A stretch of 64,000 nucleotides of DNA from Chitinophaga pinensis (GTDB taxonomy: Bacteria; Bacteroidota; Bacteroidia; UBA7662), in NCBI GenBank assembly GCA_945874665.1, contig CAMCHJ010000007.1:38550-102549 (forward strand), in the 5' to 3' direction. Below the pieces are notes generated by a model. That model ran no database searches. It worked only from the letters and a program-made list of their open reading frames with translations, and was not told the DNA's origin. The position numbers were made by a program, and so were the translations under genes. Positions 35,592 to 44,045 of the stretch are shown here, in pieces (positions within the stretch are counted from its first letter, which is position 1; each line of letters opens with the position of its first letter).

Positions 35592-37076
35592 CTACACCGC
35601 CCTTACCAAATACAACTGACTTTTGGCCCGGGTAACCGCCGTGTACAGCCAGCGCAAGTGCTGCTGCTCGCCCCCGTAGGCCTTCTCCATCAACACAAAC
35701 ACATGCGGCCACTCGCCCCCTTGCGCCTTGTGCCCAGTAATGGCATAGGCATATTTGAGGTGCAGGGCGTTTAAATAGGGGTCGTAGGTGCCAAAGGTTT
35801 CGGCATGTCGCCGCGCCCGCCACAAGTTTTGCCAATCGGCGGCCCCCAAACTGGCCTCCTTGCTGTTGAGCAAATCGAACAGCACCCGCTGCCGCAAATA
35901 CTGCCGGTGGCCTTTTAAATCGGTATAGCTGAACTCGGCTTTGAGCCATTGCAGGCCCGCATATTCCTCTATTTCGGGGTCGAGGGCCTCGAGTTGCAGG
36001 GTTTCGCCGTTGGCGATGAAGTCGCGGTTCTTTAAAAAATGATTGCGCACCACCATGAGCTGCTCGCCAGGCAAGGGAAAGCGGCCGGCCTCGGGGTGAA
36101 GGGCTTTGCGGATGCGGACATTGAGCCGGTGCGCCCAAAAATTGCTGTAGGTCACAAAAACCACCGAATCGGGGTCGCGGCGGTACAAATCCAGGTACAG
36201 CTCAAGGGCTGCTTCGGTGCTTTGCACTTCGAGCACATCGCCTTCGAGTTCTGGCAGGTAGACGGGGGCTTGTTTGGCTTGGATGGCATCGCGGATTTGA
36301 GTGGCCAGCTGCAGGATGCCCGATTGACTTCCCTGGCGCTTTACTACCTGAAGGTCGATTTGGCGCACCCCCAATCCCAAGGCTTGCAAACGCAGCTTAC
36401 TCAGCGCCGCCGAGTCGATTTCGTGCACAGGGGGCAATTGAAAAGGATCGCCCACGAGCACGAGGCGGTTCCAGCCGCTCGACCCAAAAACGTGCTGCAG
36501 CAGGTCGGGCAGCAAGCCGTTCATGTGGTACTGCCCCTCTTTGGTGGGCATGGAGTTGACCATGGAGGCCTCATCGACCACAAAAACCACCGGTTCTTCG
36601 CTTTCGAAATGTTTGAGCAGAAACGAAAAGCCGCTGAGCTGTCCCCCTTTGTCGAGCCGCTCCTCCAGCACATAAATTTGTCGGTGCACCGTGCTCGCCT
36701 GCGCACCCGTACGCGCCGCCAGCACTTTAGCTGCCCTGCCCGTTGGCGCCAACAGCACCACCGTGCGCCCCAGCTGCCGCAGGTAATGCACCAGTCCACG
36801 CATCAAACTCGTTTTGCCCGTGCCCGCCGAACCGCGCAGCAGCAGCGCCTCGCTGGTACCTTCGCTGTGAAGATAGGCCGCCAGCTGTGCCACGGCTGCT
36901 TCCTGCTCCGCATCTGGCGCATCGCTCAAGCCCGCTAAAATACCAGCTATGGCCTCGACTTCACCTTCTCCTGCTGGCTCCAAGCCGAAATACGAAGCCG
37001 TAAAGGCCCGTAAATGCGCCGCTACAGCCTCTTGCACAGAATCTGGATCGGCAGGAGAAAAGTTAAACCGCTGCAT
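35592..37076 (-). CDS. RecD-like superfamily 1 DNA helicase
   Basis: About 494 residues, with Walker A LLRGSAGTGKTSLMR, the DEAS box FVVDEASMV, motif III LVGDPFQLPPV, and the C-terminal UvrD_C_2 parts YAITGHKAQGGEWPHVF and YTAVTRAKSQLYLV. This matches the short RecD2/AAA_30-type helicases without RecBC partners, presumably in DNA repair or replication. The ORF track starts at 37112; I choose the internal ATG (MQRFNFSP) because TATTTTTG lies three bases before it. It converges on the Ppx/GppA gene and diverges from the DUF5686 gene. Several long opposite-frame ORFs here are shadows. Confidence 0.88.
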   Translation of the reverse strand: MQRFNFSPADPDSVQEAVAAHLRAFTASYFGLEPAGEGEVEAIAGILAGLSDAPDAEQEAAVAQLAAYLHSEGTSEALLLRGSAGTGKTSLMRGLVHYLRQLGRTVVLLAPTGRAAKVLAARTGAQASTVHRQIYVLEERLDKGGQLSGFSFLLKHFESEEPVVFVVDEASMVNSMPTKEGQYHMNGLLPDLLQHVFGSSGWNRLVLVGDPFQLPPVHEIDSAALSKLRLQALGLGVRQIDLQVVKRQGSQSGILQLATQIRDAIQAKQAPVYLPELEGDVLEVQSTEAALELYLDLYRRDPDSVVFVTYSNFWAHRLNVRIRKALHPEAGRFPLPGEQLMVVRNHFLKNRDFIANGETLQLEALDPEIEEYAGLQWLKAEFSYTDLKGHRQYLRQRVLFDLLNSKEASLGAADWQNLWRARRHAETFGTYDPYLNALHLKYAYAITGHKAQGGEWPHVFVLMEKAYGGEQQHLRWLYTAVTRAKSQLYLVRAV

Positions 37077-37079
37077 CCC

Positions 37080-37087
37080 CAAAAATA
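37080..37087 (-). promoter_or_regulatory. -7 element TATTTTTG, 3 nt before the helicase start
   Basis: Perfect TAnnTTTG on the minus strand, spacing 3 (GGG). Confidence 0.55.
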
Positions 37088-37141
37088 CGTGGGAAACGCA
37101 GCTTTTTGGCATATTTTGTGCGGAAATGACAGCGAACCGCT

Positions 37142-37149
37142 TATTTTCG
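37142..37149 (+). promoter_or_regulatory. -7 element TATTTTCG, 4 nt before the DUF5686 gene
   Basis: TAnnTTCG, spacing 4 (TAAC); faces away from the helicase promoter about 55 bases to its left. Confidence 0.5.
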
Positions 37150-37153
37150 TAAC

Positions 37154-39658
37154 ATGGCCCAACGCATCCTCAGCTTATTGTTTCTCCTTTTTACCGGTTT
37201 TACCACGCAAGCGCAGTATTTGCTCGAGGGACAAGTGCTGGATGCTGAAAACAAACAGTCGTTACCCTTCGTCAACATGCTCGTGAATGAAGGCAAAACG
37301 GGGGTCATTACCGACATCAACGGGCGCTTTCGCATCCAACTCAGCGAGCCCATCCGCAGCCTCAAACTCAGCTATGTGGGCTACGAGCCCCTGCAATACC
37401 AGCACCCAGCCGGCAGTCAGCGCATCAACATAGAAATGCAAAAAAAAGCCTTTGGCTTGCAGGAAGTGACCATTTTAGCGGGTGAAAATCCTGCCCACCG
37501 CGTCATCCTGGAAGCCGTGCGGCGGCGCAACGACAACAACCCCGAAAAACTCAACAGCTTTCGATATACCGCCTACAACCGCTTTGTGGTCACCATCGAT
37601 TCAAGCGACCGGCCATTGGTGGATACCATTGCTACTACTTTAAAAAAGCGCAAGGACCAGTCTGACACCCTCCTAACCGACTCCAGCAACTACGAAAGGG
37701 CCCAGTTTTTCCGCGCCCGTGACCTCTTCTTAAGCGAGTCGGTGAGCGAAAAAACCTTCCGTGCCCCCGACCTCAGTCAAGAGCAAATTATAGGCACCCG
37801 CACCTCCGGCGTGCAAAACCCCCTCTTTTTACTGTTGTCGAGCCAGTTTCAAAGCTTCTCCTTTTACAGCGACTACATTAGCATCCTCGACATCCGCTAC
37901 CTCAATCCCATCTCGCCGGGCAGTACTAGCAAATACTTCTTTCAGCTGCAAGACACACTTTACGACGCCTCCGACACCATTTTTGTCATCAGCTTCAAAC
38001 CCCGCCAAAGCAGCAACATCAGCGGCATGAAAGGGCTTTTGTACATCCACACCAACGGCTACGCCCTCCAAAACGTACTGGCCGAGCCTGCCGACACCAT
38101 TGCGGGTTTGCAGCTGCGCATCCGGCAGCATTACGACCTCATCAACGGGCAACGCTGGTTTCCTACCCAACTCAATACCACCATCCTCTTTAAAAGTATT
38201 GACCTTGGCGGCATACATCCGGTGGCCGTTGCCAACGCCTACCTCAGCAATATCCAAATAAATCCACCTGTAAAGCGCAGCGACATCCAAGTCAACGGCA
38301 GCGAAGTGCTGCGCGACGCCACCAACAAGCCAATCGGCTACTGGGAGCCCTTTCGGCGGGAGGCGCTGAGCGAGCGCGACTGGGAAACCTACCGCTTCAT
38401 CGACAGCATCAGCACGCAGTTTAAGCTCGAACGCCGGCTGCGGTATGCCTTGGCCGTGAGCACAGGCCGGCTGCCGGTGGGGCCGCTCGACCTCCGCCTG
38501 CGCGATATCCTTAGTGGCAACCGCTACGAAGGAGTCCGCCTGGGCATGAGCGTGGCCACCAACGACAAAGTGAGCCACTGGTTTTCGGCGGGAGGCTATG
38601 CAGCCTACGGTTTGAGCGACCGGCAAGGCAAGTACGGCCTCAACACCGACATCTTTTTCGATCCCCGCAAAAAATACAGTCTCAGTTTCTTTGGTCACAA
38701 CGACCTCGTAGTAAACGGCGGCTACCAGCTTTTCAACAACCAAACGGGACTCATCAACACCCATCCCGACCAGCTCACCCAGTTTTTCAACCGCTTTTTC
38801 GACCGCGAGCAGGCCATTGGCGCCCGTTTTCGCTTCCTCAATGTGCGCTACCTCAGCGGCGACATCAGCTTTAAAGGCAGTTACCGCCAGCAAACACCTT
38901 GGTTTCAATACCGCTACTTGCCCTTGGCGCCTGGCTATCCCTCCGCTACCTTGCCCGAGGCCGCGGCTCCGCCTGCCTTTAATTATCGGGAAGCTGGGGT
39001 GCAACTGCGTTATGCCTTCCGTGAAAAAATGCTGCGCATGGCCGATCGTGAAATCACTGTGGAGAGCAAGTATCCCATCGTGCACTTCAATTTCCACAAA
39101 GGCTTTGCGGGTTTTGGGGGAGATTTTGACTACCACCGCCTGTTGTTGCGGGTCGAAAAAGACTTCATTATCCGCAATGCCGGCGTGTTTACCGCCGTGG
39201 CCACTGGTGGCGCCGTATTCAGCAACAGCTCGCTGCCCATTCAACAGCTCTTTTTTATGCGCGGCACGGGGCGCAACAATGGTTTTATGGTGCCGCTCAA
39301 TTTCCAAACCTTCGACATGCATGATTTTTCCGGAAACCGCTTTGCACAGCTCAATTTGCGGCACAATTTTGAGTCGCTTTTCTTCAAAACCTACAAGCAG
39401 CAGCCCATTTTTGCCCTGCACCACAACAGCGGCATCAGTGTTTTAGACGCGCCCAGCGACCATTATTTTACCGAAGCCACCCGCTTTGTAGCACGCATAA
39501 CCGATGCCCGCTTGGGCTACCACGAAAGTGGCGTTTCGCTCACCAACATTTTACTTTTGGGCGGGCGCTGGGGAGTAGGCATATTTTACCGTTACGGCCC
39601 GTACAGCAGTACCGAACTCGGAGATAATTTCGCCTTCAAACTCGCCTTAACACCCTAA
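37154..39658 (+). CDS. Outer membrane DUF5686 protein with carboxypeptidase regulatory-like domain
   Basis: An 834-residue exported protein. After a signal peptide ending TTQAQ comes a CarboxypepD_reg-like domain (about 20-100): LLEGQVLDAENKQSLPFVNM and ISYVGYEP-like KLSYVGYEPLQY, as in TonB-dependent receptors. A DUF5686 region fills the rest, with many alternating strands toward the C-terminus that suggest a beta-barrel or surface protein (for example GDISFKGSYRQQTPWFQYRYLPL). No TonB plug motif is seen, so it is not an SusC protein. The function of the family is unknown. It is monocistronic. Confidence 0.85.
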   Translation: MAQRILSLLFLLFTGFTTQAQYLLEGQVLDAENKQSLPFVNMLVNEGKTGVITDINGRFRIQLSEPIRSLKLSYVGYEPLQYQHPAGSQRINIEMQKKAFGLQEVTILAGENPAHRVILEAVRRRNDNNPEKLNSFRYTAYNRFVVTIDSSDRPLVDTIATTLKKRKDQSDTLLTDSSNYERAQFFRARDLFLSESVSEKTFRAPDLSQEQIIGTRTSGVQNPLFLLLSSQFQSFSFYSDYISILDIRYLNPISPGSTSKYFFQLQDTLYDASDTIFVISFKPRQSSNISGMKGLLYIHTNGYALQNVLAEPADTIAGLQLRIRQHYDLINGQRWFPTQLNTTILFKSIDLGGIHPVAVANAYLSNIQINPPVKRSDIQVNGSEVLRDATNKPIGYWEPFRREALSERDWETYRFIDSISTQFKLERRLRYALAVSTGRLPVGPLDLRLRDILSGNRYEGVRLGMSVATNDKVSHWFSAGGYAAYGLSDRQGKYGLNTDIFFDPRKKYSLSFFGHNDLVVNGGYQLFNNQTGLINTHPDQLTQFFNRFFDREQAIGARFRFLNVRYLSGDISFKGSYRQQTPWFQYRYLPLAPGYPSATLPEAAAPPAFNYREAGVQLRYAFREKMLRMADREITVESKYPIVHFNFHKGFAGFGGDFDYHRLLLRVEKDFIIRNAGVFTAVATGGAVFSNSSLPIQQLFFMRGTGRNNGFMVPLNFQTFDMHDFSGNRFAQLNLRHNFESLFFKTYKQQPIFALHHNSGISVLDAPSDHYFTEATRFVARITDARLGYHESGVSLTNILLLGGRWGVGIFYRYGPYSSTELGDNFAFKLALTP

Positions 39659-39661
39659 GGG

Positions 39662-39692
39662 AGCTTTTCGGTCACAAAAATGACAGAAAGCT
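39662..39692 (+). other. Hairpin after the DUF5686 gene
   Basis: AGCTTTTC..GTCA-caaaaa-TGAC..GAAAGCT forms two stacked stems with an internal bulge directly after the stop. No T run follows, so it may be a weak terminator or a processing structure. Confidence 0.35.
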
Positions 39693-39724
39693 GAAAATTA
39701 ATCATTTGAAAATATAAGATTCCC

Positions 39725-39732
39725 TATTTTCG
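39725..39732 (+). promoter_or_regulatory. -7 element TATTTTCG, 19 nt before nhaD
   Basis: TAnnTTCG with spacing 19 to the ATG, the same distance as for glnN. Confidence 0.45.
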
Positions 39733-39751
39733 CAGCGAATTTCATCGCAAA

Positions 39752-41131
39752 ATGGTACTAGCAATCGTTATCGTATTTGTGCTTGGCTACTTGGCTATCG
39801 CACTCGAGCATCCCCTTCACGTCAACAAAGCAGCCTCGGCCCTCATTACAGCAGTGCTGTGCTGGACCATTTTGGTGCTGTTTCCCACACCAGCCAACTT
39901 TTTTGACACCGAAATTTGGAAGCATTTTTTAGAACAGTACAGCTTGAGTCATGCCGTAGAAGGCATGAGCACAGGAGAGCTCTTTCAAGCCTTCACCAAA
40001 TACGAGCTCAACCATCACTTGGGCACCATTGCTGAGATTTTATTTTTCTTGCTCGGCGCCATGACCATCGTCGAAATCATCGACTCACACCAAGGCTTTA
40101 AAGTCATTACCAACCGCATCAAAACCAAAGACAGCCAAAAACTGCTGATCATCATCAGTGTTTTGGCCTTTTTTATGTCGGCCGTACTCGATAACCTCAC
40201 CACCGCCATTGTGATGGTGAGTTTACTACGTAAGCTCATTCACAACCCCCTACAGCGCAAAATTTACGCGGGCATGGTCATCATTGCCGCCAATGCCGGC
40301 GGTGCCTGGTCGCCCATTGGCGACGTAACCACCACCATGTTGTGGATTGGCGGTCAGATTACAGCGGGAAATATCATGCGAACTTTGTTTTTACCATCAT
40401 TGGTTTGTTTGATTATACCACTGATAATCGTGGCTCGCCAGATGAAAGGCAGGGTAGTACGTGCCGCTTACGACTACAAAGTGGCCGATGAAATGGAATT
40501 GATCAAAGGCAGTCGCCTCATGTTCATTTTGGGCATCTCCGTACTCCTATTCGTGCCAATATTCAAAACAGTGACCCACCTCCCTCCATATTTGGGGATG
40601 TTGTTTGGGTTGGGTTTAGTTTGGATTACCTCTGAGTTCATCCACATCGACAAAACAGAAGAGGAGAAAAAGCCCTATTCAGCGATACATGCCTTGAGCA
40701 AAATCGATACCTCGAGTGTTTTGTTTTTCTTAGGCATCCTCTTGGCCATTGCCTCGCTCGAAAGTTTAAACGTATTGCGTGAACTCGCAGGCGTGCTCAA
40801 TAATGTTTTTGGTGATATGCGTATCATCGTATTCATCATCGGCTTGCTTTCGGCCATTGTCGACAACGTGCCTTTGGTAGCTGCGAGCATGGGTATGTAC
40901 GACATGGCCACCTATCCAACCGACCACTGGATGTGGGAATTTATGGCTTATTGCGCTGGTACTGGCGGCAGTGCCCTCATTATTGGCTCAGCAGCGGGTG
41001 TTGCGGTGATGGGCATGGAGCGCATCGATTTTATGTGGTACGTTAAAAAAATTAGCGGTTTGGCGCTCATCGGCTACGCTGCGGGTGCTGTGGTGTATCT
41101 GCTTACCTACCCGTTTTTTGCAGTTCACTAA
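39752..41131 (+). CDS. nhaD: NhaD-type sodium:proton antiporter
   Basis: A 459-residue inner membrane antiporter with about a dozen hydrophobic segments. Typical NhaD pieces are HVNKAASALITAVLCW, SAVLDNLTTAIVMVSLLRKL, NAGGAWSPIGDVTTTMLWIGGQ and the repeat in the second half SAIVDNVPLVAASMGMY with GTGGSALIIGSAAGVAVMG. The Asp/Thr residues of the two DNxT/DNVP motifs form the ion path in this superfamily. It exports Na+ or Li+ for protons. The TAA overlaps the ATG of the rfbC gene by one base. Confidence 0.92.
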   Translation: MVLAIVIVFVLGYLAIALEHPLHVNKAASALITAVLCWTILVLFPTPANFFDTEIWKHFLEQYSLSHAVEGMSTGELFQAFTKYELNHHLGTIAEILFFLLGAMTIVEIIDSHQGFKVITNRIKTKDSQKLLIIISVLAFFMSAVLDNLTTAIVMVSLLRKLIHNPLQRKIYAGMVIIAANAGGAWSPIGDVTTTMLWIGGQITAGNIMRTLFLPSLVCLIIPLIIVARQMKGRVVRAAYDYKVADEMELIKGSRLMFILGISVLLFVPIFKTVTHLPPYLGMLFGLGLVWITSEFIHIDKTEEEKKPYSAIHALSKIDTSSVLFFLGILLAIASLESLNVLRELAGVLNNVFGDMRIIVFIIGLLSAIVDNVPLVAASMGMYDMATYPTDHWMWEFMAYCAGTGGSALIIGSAAGVAVMGMERIDFMWYVKKISGLALIGYAAGAVVYLLTYPFFAVH

Positions 41132-41676
41132 TGGAAATCATCCATACCCCGTTCGAAGGCCTGAAGGTCATTCAGCCCAAAGTTTGGGGTGATGCTCGGG
41201 GTCATTTTTTTGAGAGTTACAGCGAAGCGGCCTTCAAGGCGGCTGGCTTGCCTACCGATTTTGTGCAAGACAACCAATCGCTTTCCGCCAGTGGCATCCT
41301 CCGCGGTTTGCATTTTCAAGCCCCTCCTTTTGCGCAGGGTAAATTGGTGCGCGTGATTGTGGGCGCCGTGCTCGATGTGGTGGTAGACATTCGCAAAGGC
41401 TCCGCCACGTATGGTGAGCACCTCAAAATTGAGCTCTCGGCCGACAATAAAAAGATGTTGTGGGTACCTCCTGGTTTCGCACATGGGTTTTTAACCCTAC
41501 AAGACGATACCATTTTTGTTTACAAAGTCACTGGTTTATACAACAAAGAAAGCGAAGGCGGCCTGTTGTGGAACGACCCGCAGCTGGGTATTGACTGGGG
41601 CGTGGCTGATCCGCTGTTGTCGGATAAAGACAAGGTGCAATCGAGCTGGGTGGATTTTGTGACGCCGTTCGAATAG
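41131..41676 (+). CDS. rfbC: dTDP-4-dehydrorhamnose 3,5-epimerase
   Basis: A 181-residue cupin-fold epimerase for the third step of dTDP-L-rhamnose synthesis. The conserved region runs HFFESYSEAAFKAAG, DNQSLSASGILRGLHFQ (catalytic His), VVDIRKGSATYGEH and WVPPGFAHGFL. The rest of the pathway (rfbA, rfbB, rfbD) is not adjacent. It is coupled to nhaD through a TAATG overlap, an unusual partner that may be chance. Confidence 0.93.
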   Translation: MEIIHTPFEGLKVIQPKVWGDARGHFFESYSEAAFKAAGLPTDFVQDNQSLSASGILRGLHFQAPPFAQGKLVRVIVGAVLDVVVDIRKGSATYGEHLKIELSADNKKMLWVPPGFAHGFLTLQDDTIFVYKVTGLYNKESEGGLLWNDPQLGIDWGVADPLLSDKDKVQSSWVDFVTPFE

Positions 41677-41703
41677 CGGCTCCGTGTTTTGATCGAAATC
41701 GCA

Positions 41704-41735
41704 AATCATAAATCCGACGTCTTAAATCATAAATC
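41704..41735. repeat. 32-bp direct repeat, copy 1
   Basis: Identical over 32 bases to 41834-41865, built of AATCATAAATC units around CCGACGTCTTA. A diverged inverted copy is at 9704-9734. Confidence 0.85.
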
Positions 41736-41745
41736 TGAAATCGCC

Positions 41746-41791
41746 CCTTCGACAGGGCTCAGGGACCACCTTCGACAGGGCTCAGGGACCA
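41746..41791. repeat. Perfect tandem duplication of a 23-bp unit
   Basis: CCTTCGACAGGGCTCAGGGACCA twice head to tail. This resembles short TTCGACAGGCTCAG-type intergenic repeats often seen in Bacteroidota genomes. Confidence 0.85.
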
Positions 41792-41833
41792 GAAGAACTC
41801 AAAAAAATCCTAAATCGGCATTCGCTATTCGCT

Positions 41834-41865
41834 AATCATAAATCCGACGTCTTAAATCATAAATC
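41834..41865. repeat. 32-bp direct repeat, copy 2
   Basis: Second identical copy, ending nine bases before the TDO promoter element, so the repeat block forms the immediate upstream region of the TDO gene. Confidence 0.85.
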
Positions 41866-41874
41866 GGAAATCCC

Positions 41875-41882
41875 TATCTTTG
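41875..41882 (+). promoter_or_regulatory. -7 element TATCTTTG, 3 nt before the TDO start
   Basis: Perfect TAnnTTTG with spacing 3 (AGC); supports the ATG at 41886. Confidence 0.6.
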
Positions 41883-41885
41883 AGC

Positions 41886-42839
41886 ATGGAGCTCCAACCT
41901 GAAATCCTTGAAAAACTGCAGCGTCTTGAAAAGAAGTACGCAGCCATGGGCCAAGACATGCAATCGTACCTCGAAGGCCTGATTTATACTGATTATTTGC
42001 CGTATTGGGACTATGTACACCTCGATGTGCTACTCAATTTACAGCATCCGCGCACCGATTTACCCGATGAAAAGATCTTCATCATGTACCACCAAATTAC
42101 CGAGTTGTACTTCAATTTGGTGCTGCATGAGCTCGACCAGCTGGGAGAAGCCGCGCAGCCTGAAGCGAGCTGGGTACTGGCTCGGGTAACCCGCATCAAC
42201 CGTTATTTTCAGGCCCTCAAAACCTCCTTCGGCATCATGGTCGATGGCATGGAAAAGGAGCAGTTCCTCAAATTCCGCATGGCGTTACTCCCAGCCTCGG
42301 GCTTTCAAAGTGTGCAATACCGTAAAATTGAGATATGCGCCACTGATTTTGTGAATTTGCTGGATAAGGACCACCGCACGGCCGAAGTGTTGAGGGCGCC
42401 TTTGAGTGAGCAGTTCGAATACATTTATTGGAAAAAGGGTGCCACAGAGCTGAGCACCGGGCGAAAAACCCTCACCCTCAAGCAATTTGAGAAAAAGTAC
42501 CAAGAAGAACTCATCCGACTGGCTGAAAAGCAGCAGGAACTCAACTTATATGAGGTGTACCGCAGGCTCCCCGAGGGACCTGAAAAAGGCAAAGTAGCCG
42601 ACGCCTTGCGTGAATTTGACGTTCATGTAAACGTAAATTGGCCGTTGGTGCATTATAAATCAGCCGTGCGCTATTTGCAGCAACGTCCTGAGAGTATTGC
42701 CGCCACAGGAGGCACCAACTGGCAGAAATACCTGCCTCCCCGCTTCCAAAAGCGGGTATTTTTCCCTGAGCTTTGGTCTGCAGCAGAGCTTGATGAGTGG
42801 GGCAAAGGCTGGGTGGAAGAAACGCTGCTGGGGCAATGA
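41886..42839 (+). CDS. Tryptophan 2,3-dioxygenase
   Basis: About 317 residues, an all-helical heme dioxygenase that opens the indole ring of L-tryptophan to N-formylkynurenine. The family pattern is seen in YWDYVHLDVLLNLQHPRTD, then MYHQITELYFNLVLHELDQL with the distal His region, and SFGIMVDGMEKEQFLKFRMALLPASGFQS containing the substrate-contacting stretch. The ORF track begins at a TTG two codons earlier; the ATG is preferred because the TTG overlaps the -7 element. Its TGA overlaps the ATG of the WYL regulator (ATGA). Later steps of the kynurenine route appear downstream. Confidence 0.9.
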   Translation: MELQPEILEKLQRLEKKYAAMGQDMQSYLEGLIYTDYLPYWDYVHLDVLLNLQHPRTDLPDEKIFIMYHQITELYFNLVLHELDQLGEAAQPEASWVLARVTRINRYFQALKTSFGIMVDGMEKEQFLKFRMALLPASGFQSVQYRKIEICATDFVNLLDKDHRTAEVLRAPLSEQFEYIYWKKGATELSTGRKTLTLKQFEKKYQEELIRLAEKQQELNLYEVYRRLPEGPEKGKVADALREFDVHVNVNWPLVHYKSAVRYLQQRPESIAATGGTNWQKYLPPRFQKRVFFPELWSAAELDEWGKGWVEETLLGQ

Positions 42840-43729
42840 AAGACCCTGGTAAGCTCCTGCGCCTCTTTCGTGAAATGAACCTTTTGGCAGGTAGCAAGCG
42901 TGGTTATACCGTAAACGAGCTGGCCGACAAGATTGGCGTGAGCTACCGAACCGTTTACCGCGATATCAAAATATTTGAAGAAACGGGTTTTGAAATCATT
43001 CAAAATCCCCAGACCAAGCGCATGCGTTTGGCCCATGCGGGCGAAATCAGTGATAAGATGAACTTCAACAAAACCGAAGCCGGACTGTTGGAGCAGGCCT
43101 TGGTATCGCTGCCTGAGAGTCCTGTAAAACAAATGCTCTTCGATAAGGTGCATGCCCTCAGCGGTAGCGTACAGCAACTCAAGAGCTTGCAGCGCCAACA
43201 AACTGCCCATAATTTCCAGCTTTTAGCGCAGGCCATGCGCGACAAAAAGCAGGCGTTGTTGCTCGACTACAACTCGCCGAGCTCGCAGAGTGTGAGCAAC
43301 CGCCTGGTGGAGCCCTTTGCTTTTAATGAGCGCCTTGATACCGTGTATGGCTACGAGCCTTCTAGCCGCAAAAACAAATTTTTCAAACTAGAGCGCATCG
43401 GTCAGGTGCGCTTAGAGCAAATCGGCTGGCAATTCGAATACATGCACGAGCAGCAAGAAACCGATATTTTTGGCATTCCTTTTAGTGAAGAAAAACTGGT
43501 AGTGCGCTTGCTTTTAGGACGGCTCGCCAGCAACCTCTTGCGCGAAGAACACCCAGCTGCGCTGCCGTTTTTGCAGCCTCAGCCTGATGGCCGAAACCTG
43601 CTCGAATTGAGGGTTGCGGATTTTCGGGGGATTGGTCGTTTTACTTTAGGATTGGTCGATGACCTCGAAGTGTTAGGTCCACTTGACTTTAAAACCTACC
43701 TAACCAAACTAGCAAAATTATTGCAGTAA
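42836..43729 (+). CDS. WYL-domain transcriptional regulator
   Basis: About 297 residues. An N-terminal winged helix-turn-helix of the DeoR/HTH_11 type, GYTVNELADKIGVSYRTVYRDIKIFEE, is followed by a central region and a WYL-like ligand domain (about 130-220: LLLDYNSPSSQSVSNRLVEPFAF, with KFFKLERIGQV) and a C-terminal extension. The canonical W-Y-L triad is not clear. The ORF track start at 42797 would run deep into TDO; the ATG overlapping the TDO stop is more plausible. Coupling to TDO suggests control of tryptophan breakdown. Its C-terminus is 178 bases upstream of the small-peptide cassette with a perfect palindrome, another possible target. Confidence 0.85.
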   Translation: MKDPGKLLRLFREMNLLAGSKRGYTVNELADKIGVSYRTVYRDIKIFEETGFEIIQNPQTKRMRLAHAGEISDKMNFNKTEAGLLEQALVSLPESPVKQMLFDKVHALSGSVQQLKSLQRQQTAHNFQLLAQAMRDKKQALLLDYNSPSSQSVSNRLVEPFAFNERLDTVYGYEPSSRKNKFFKLERIGQVRLEQIGWQFEYMHEQQETDIFGIPFSEEKLVVRLLLGRLASNLLREEHPAALPFLQPQPDGRNLLELRVADFRGIGRFTLGLVDDLEVLGPLDFKTYLTKLAKLLQ

Positions 43730-43850
43730 TTTTTTGTGGGCGGCAGTGGTGCTCCAGCCAAACAGTTAATTACGCCTTTATTAAGCTGTTCGAAGTACTT
43801 GAAGTACAAAATAGACAGCTGGTTAACTCTATAAATAGCTTCAATATAAC

Positions 43851-43867
43851 TTGACAAGACGTGTCAA
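43851..43867. promoter_or_regulatory. Perfect inverted repeat TTGACA-N5-TGTCAA
   Basis: Six-base arms with a five-base centre, located 39 bases before the 45-residue ORF. Direct repeats TTCGAAGTAC/TTGAAGTAC lie some 50 bases further upstream (about 43790-43807). It is a candidate operator for the WYL regulator or an unknown factor. Confidence 0.5.
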
Positions 43868-43906
43868 TTCATGCCGATACCTTAGTATTATCAAAAGGAA
43901 AAAGAC

Positions 43907-44044
43907 ATGAAAAAGCACATCCAAAAGAAAGCACTACCCATCCTCATCATTGAGGACGTATTAGATTGTGTACCTGCCGACATCACCGATCTCGAAGCCT
44001 ACTTCGCCGGCGAAACTGAAGAAATCATGACCCAAGCTGCCTAA
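43907..44044 (+). CDS. Small ORF, 45-residue acidic-tailed peptide
   Basis: Too short for the ORF track. ATG is preceded by AAAAGGAAAAAGAC, a plausible A-rich ribosome site. The peptide begins with a basic MKKHIQKKA, has a hydrophobic core LPILIIEDVL with one Cys at residue 21, and a strongly acidic tail DITDLEAYFAGETEE. No signal peptide or lipobox. It ends one base before the ATG of the 118-residue ORF, so the two are almost certainly co-translated if real. I do not recognise it; antitoxin-like, precursor peptide and leader peptide are all possible. Confidence 0.5.
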   Translation: MKKHIQKKALPILIIEDVLDCVPADITDLEAYFAGETEEIMTQAA

Positions 44045-44045
44045 T

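Noticed and set aside
35425-36138. 237-aa minus-strand ORF
   Set aside because: Overlaps the helicase gene in another frame and runs into the Ppx gene; composition rich in Arg, Pro and Ala.
36039-36938. 299-aa plus-strand ORF
   Set aside because: Antisense to the RecD-like helicase, whose motifs are complete.
37829-39424. 531-aa minus-strand ORF
   Set aside because: Antisense to the DUF5686 gene; no recognisable domain, signal or start context.
41704-41865. Repeat block read as a CRISPR array
   Set aside because: Only two copies with a spacer of about 98 bases that itself holds a tandem repeat; no cas genes and no regular spacing.
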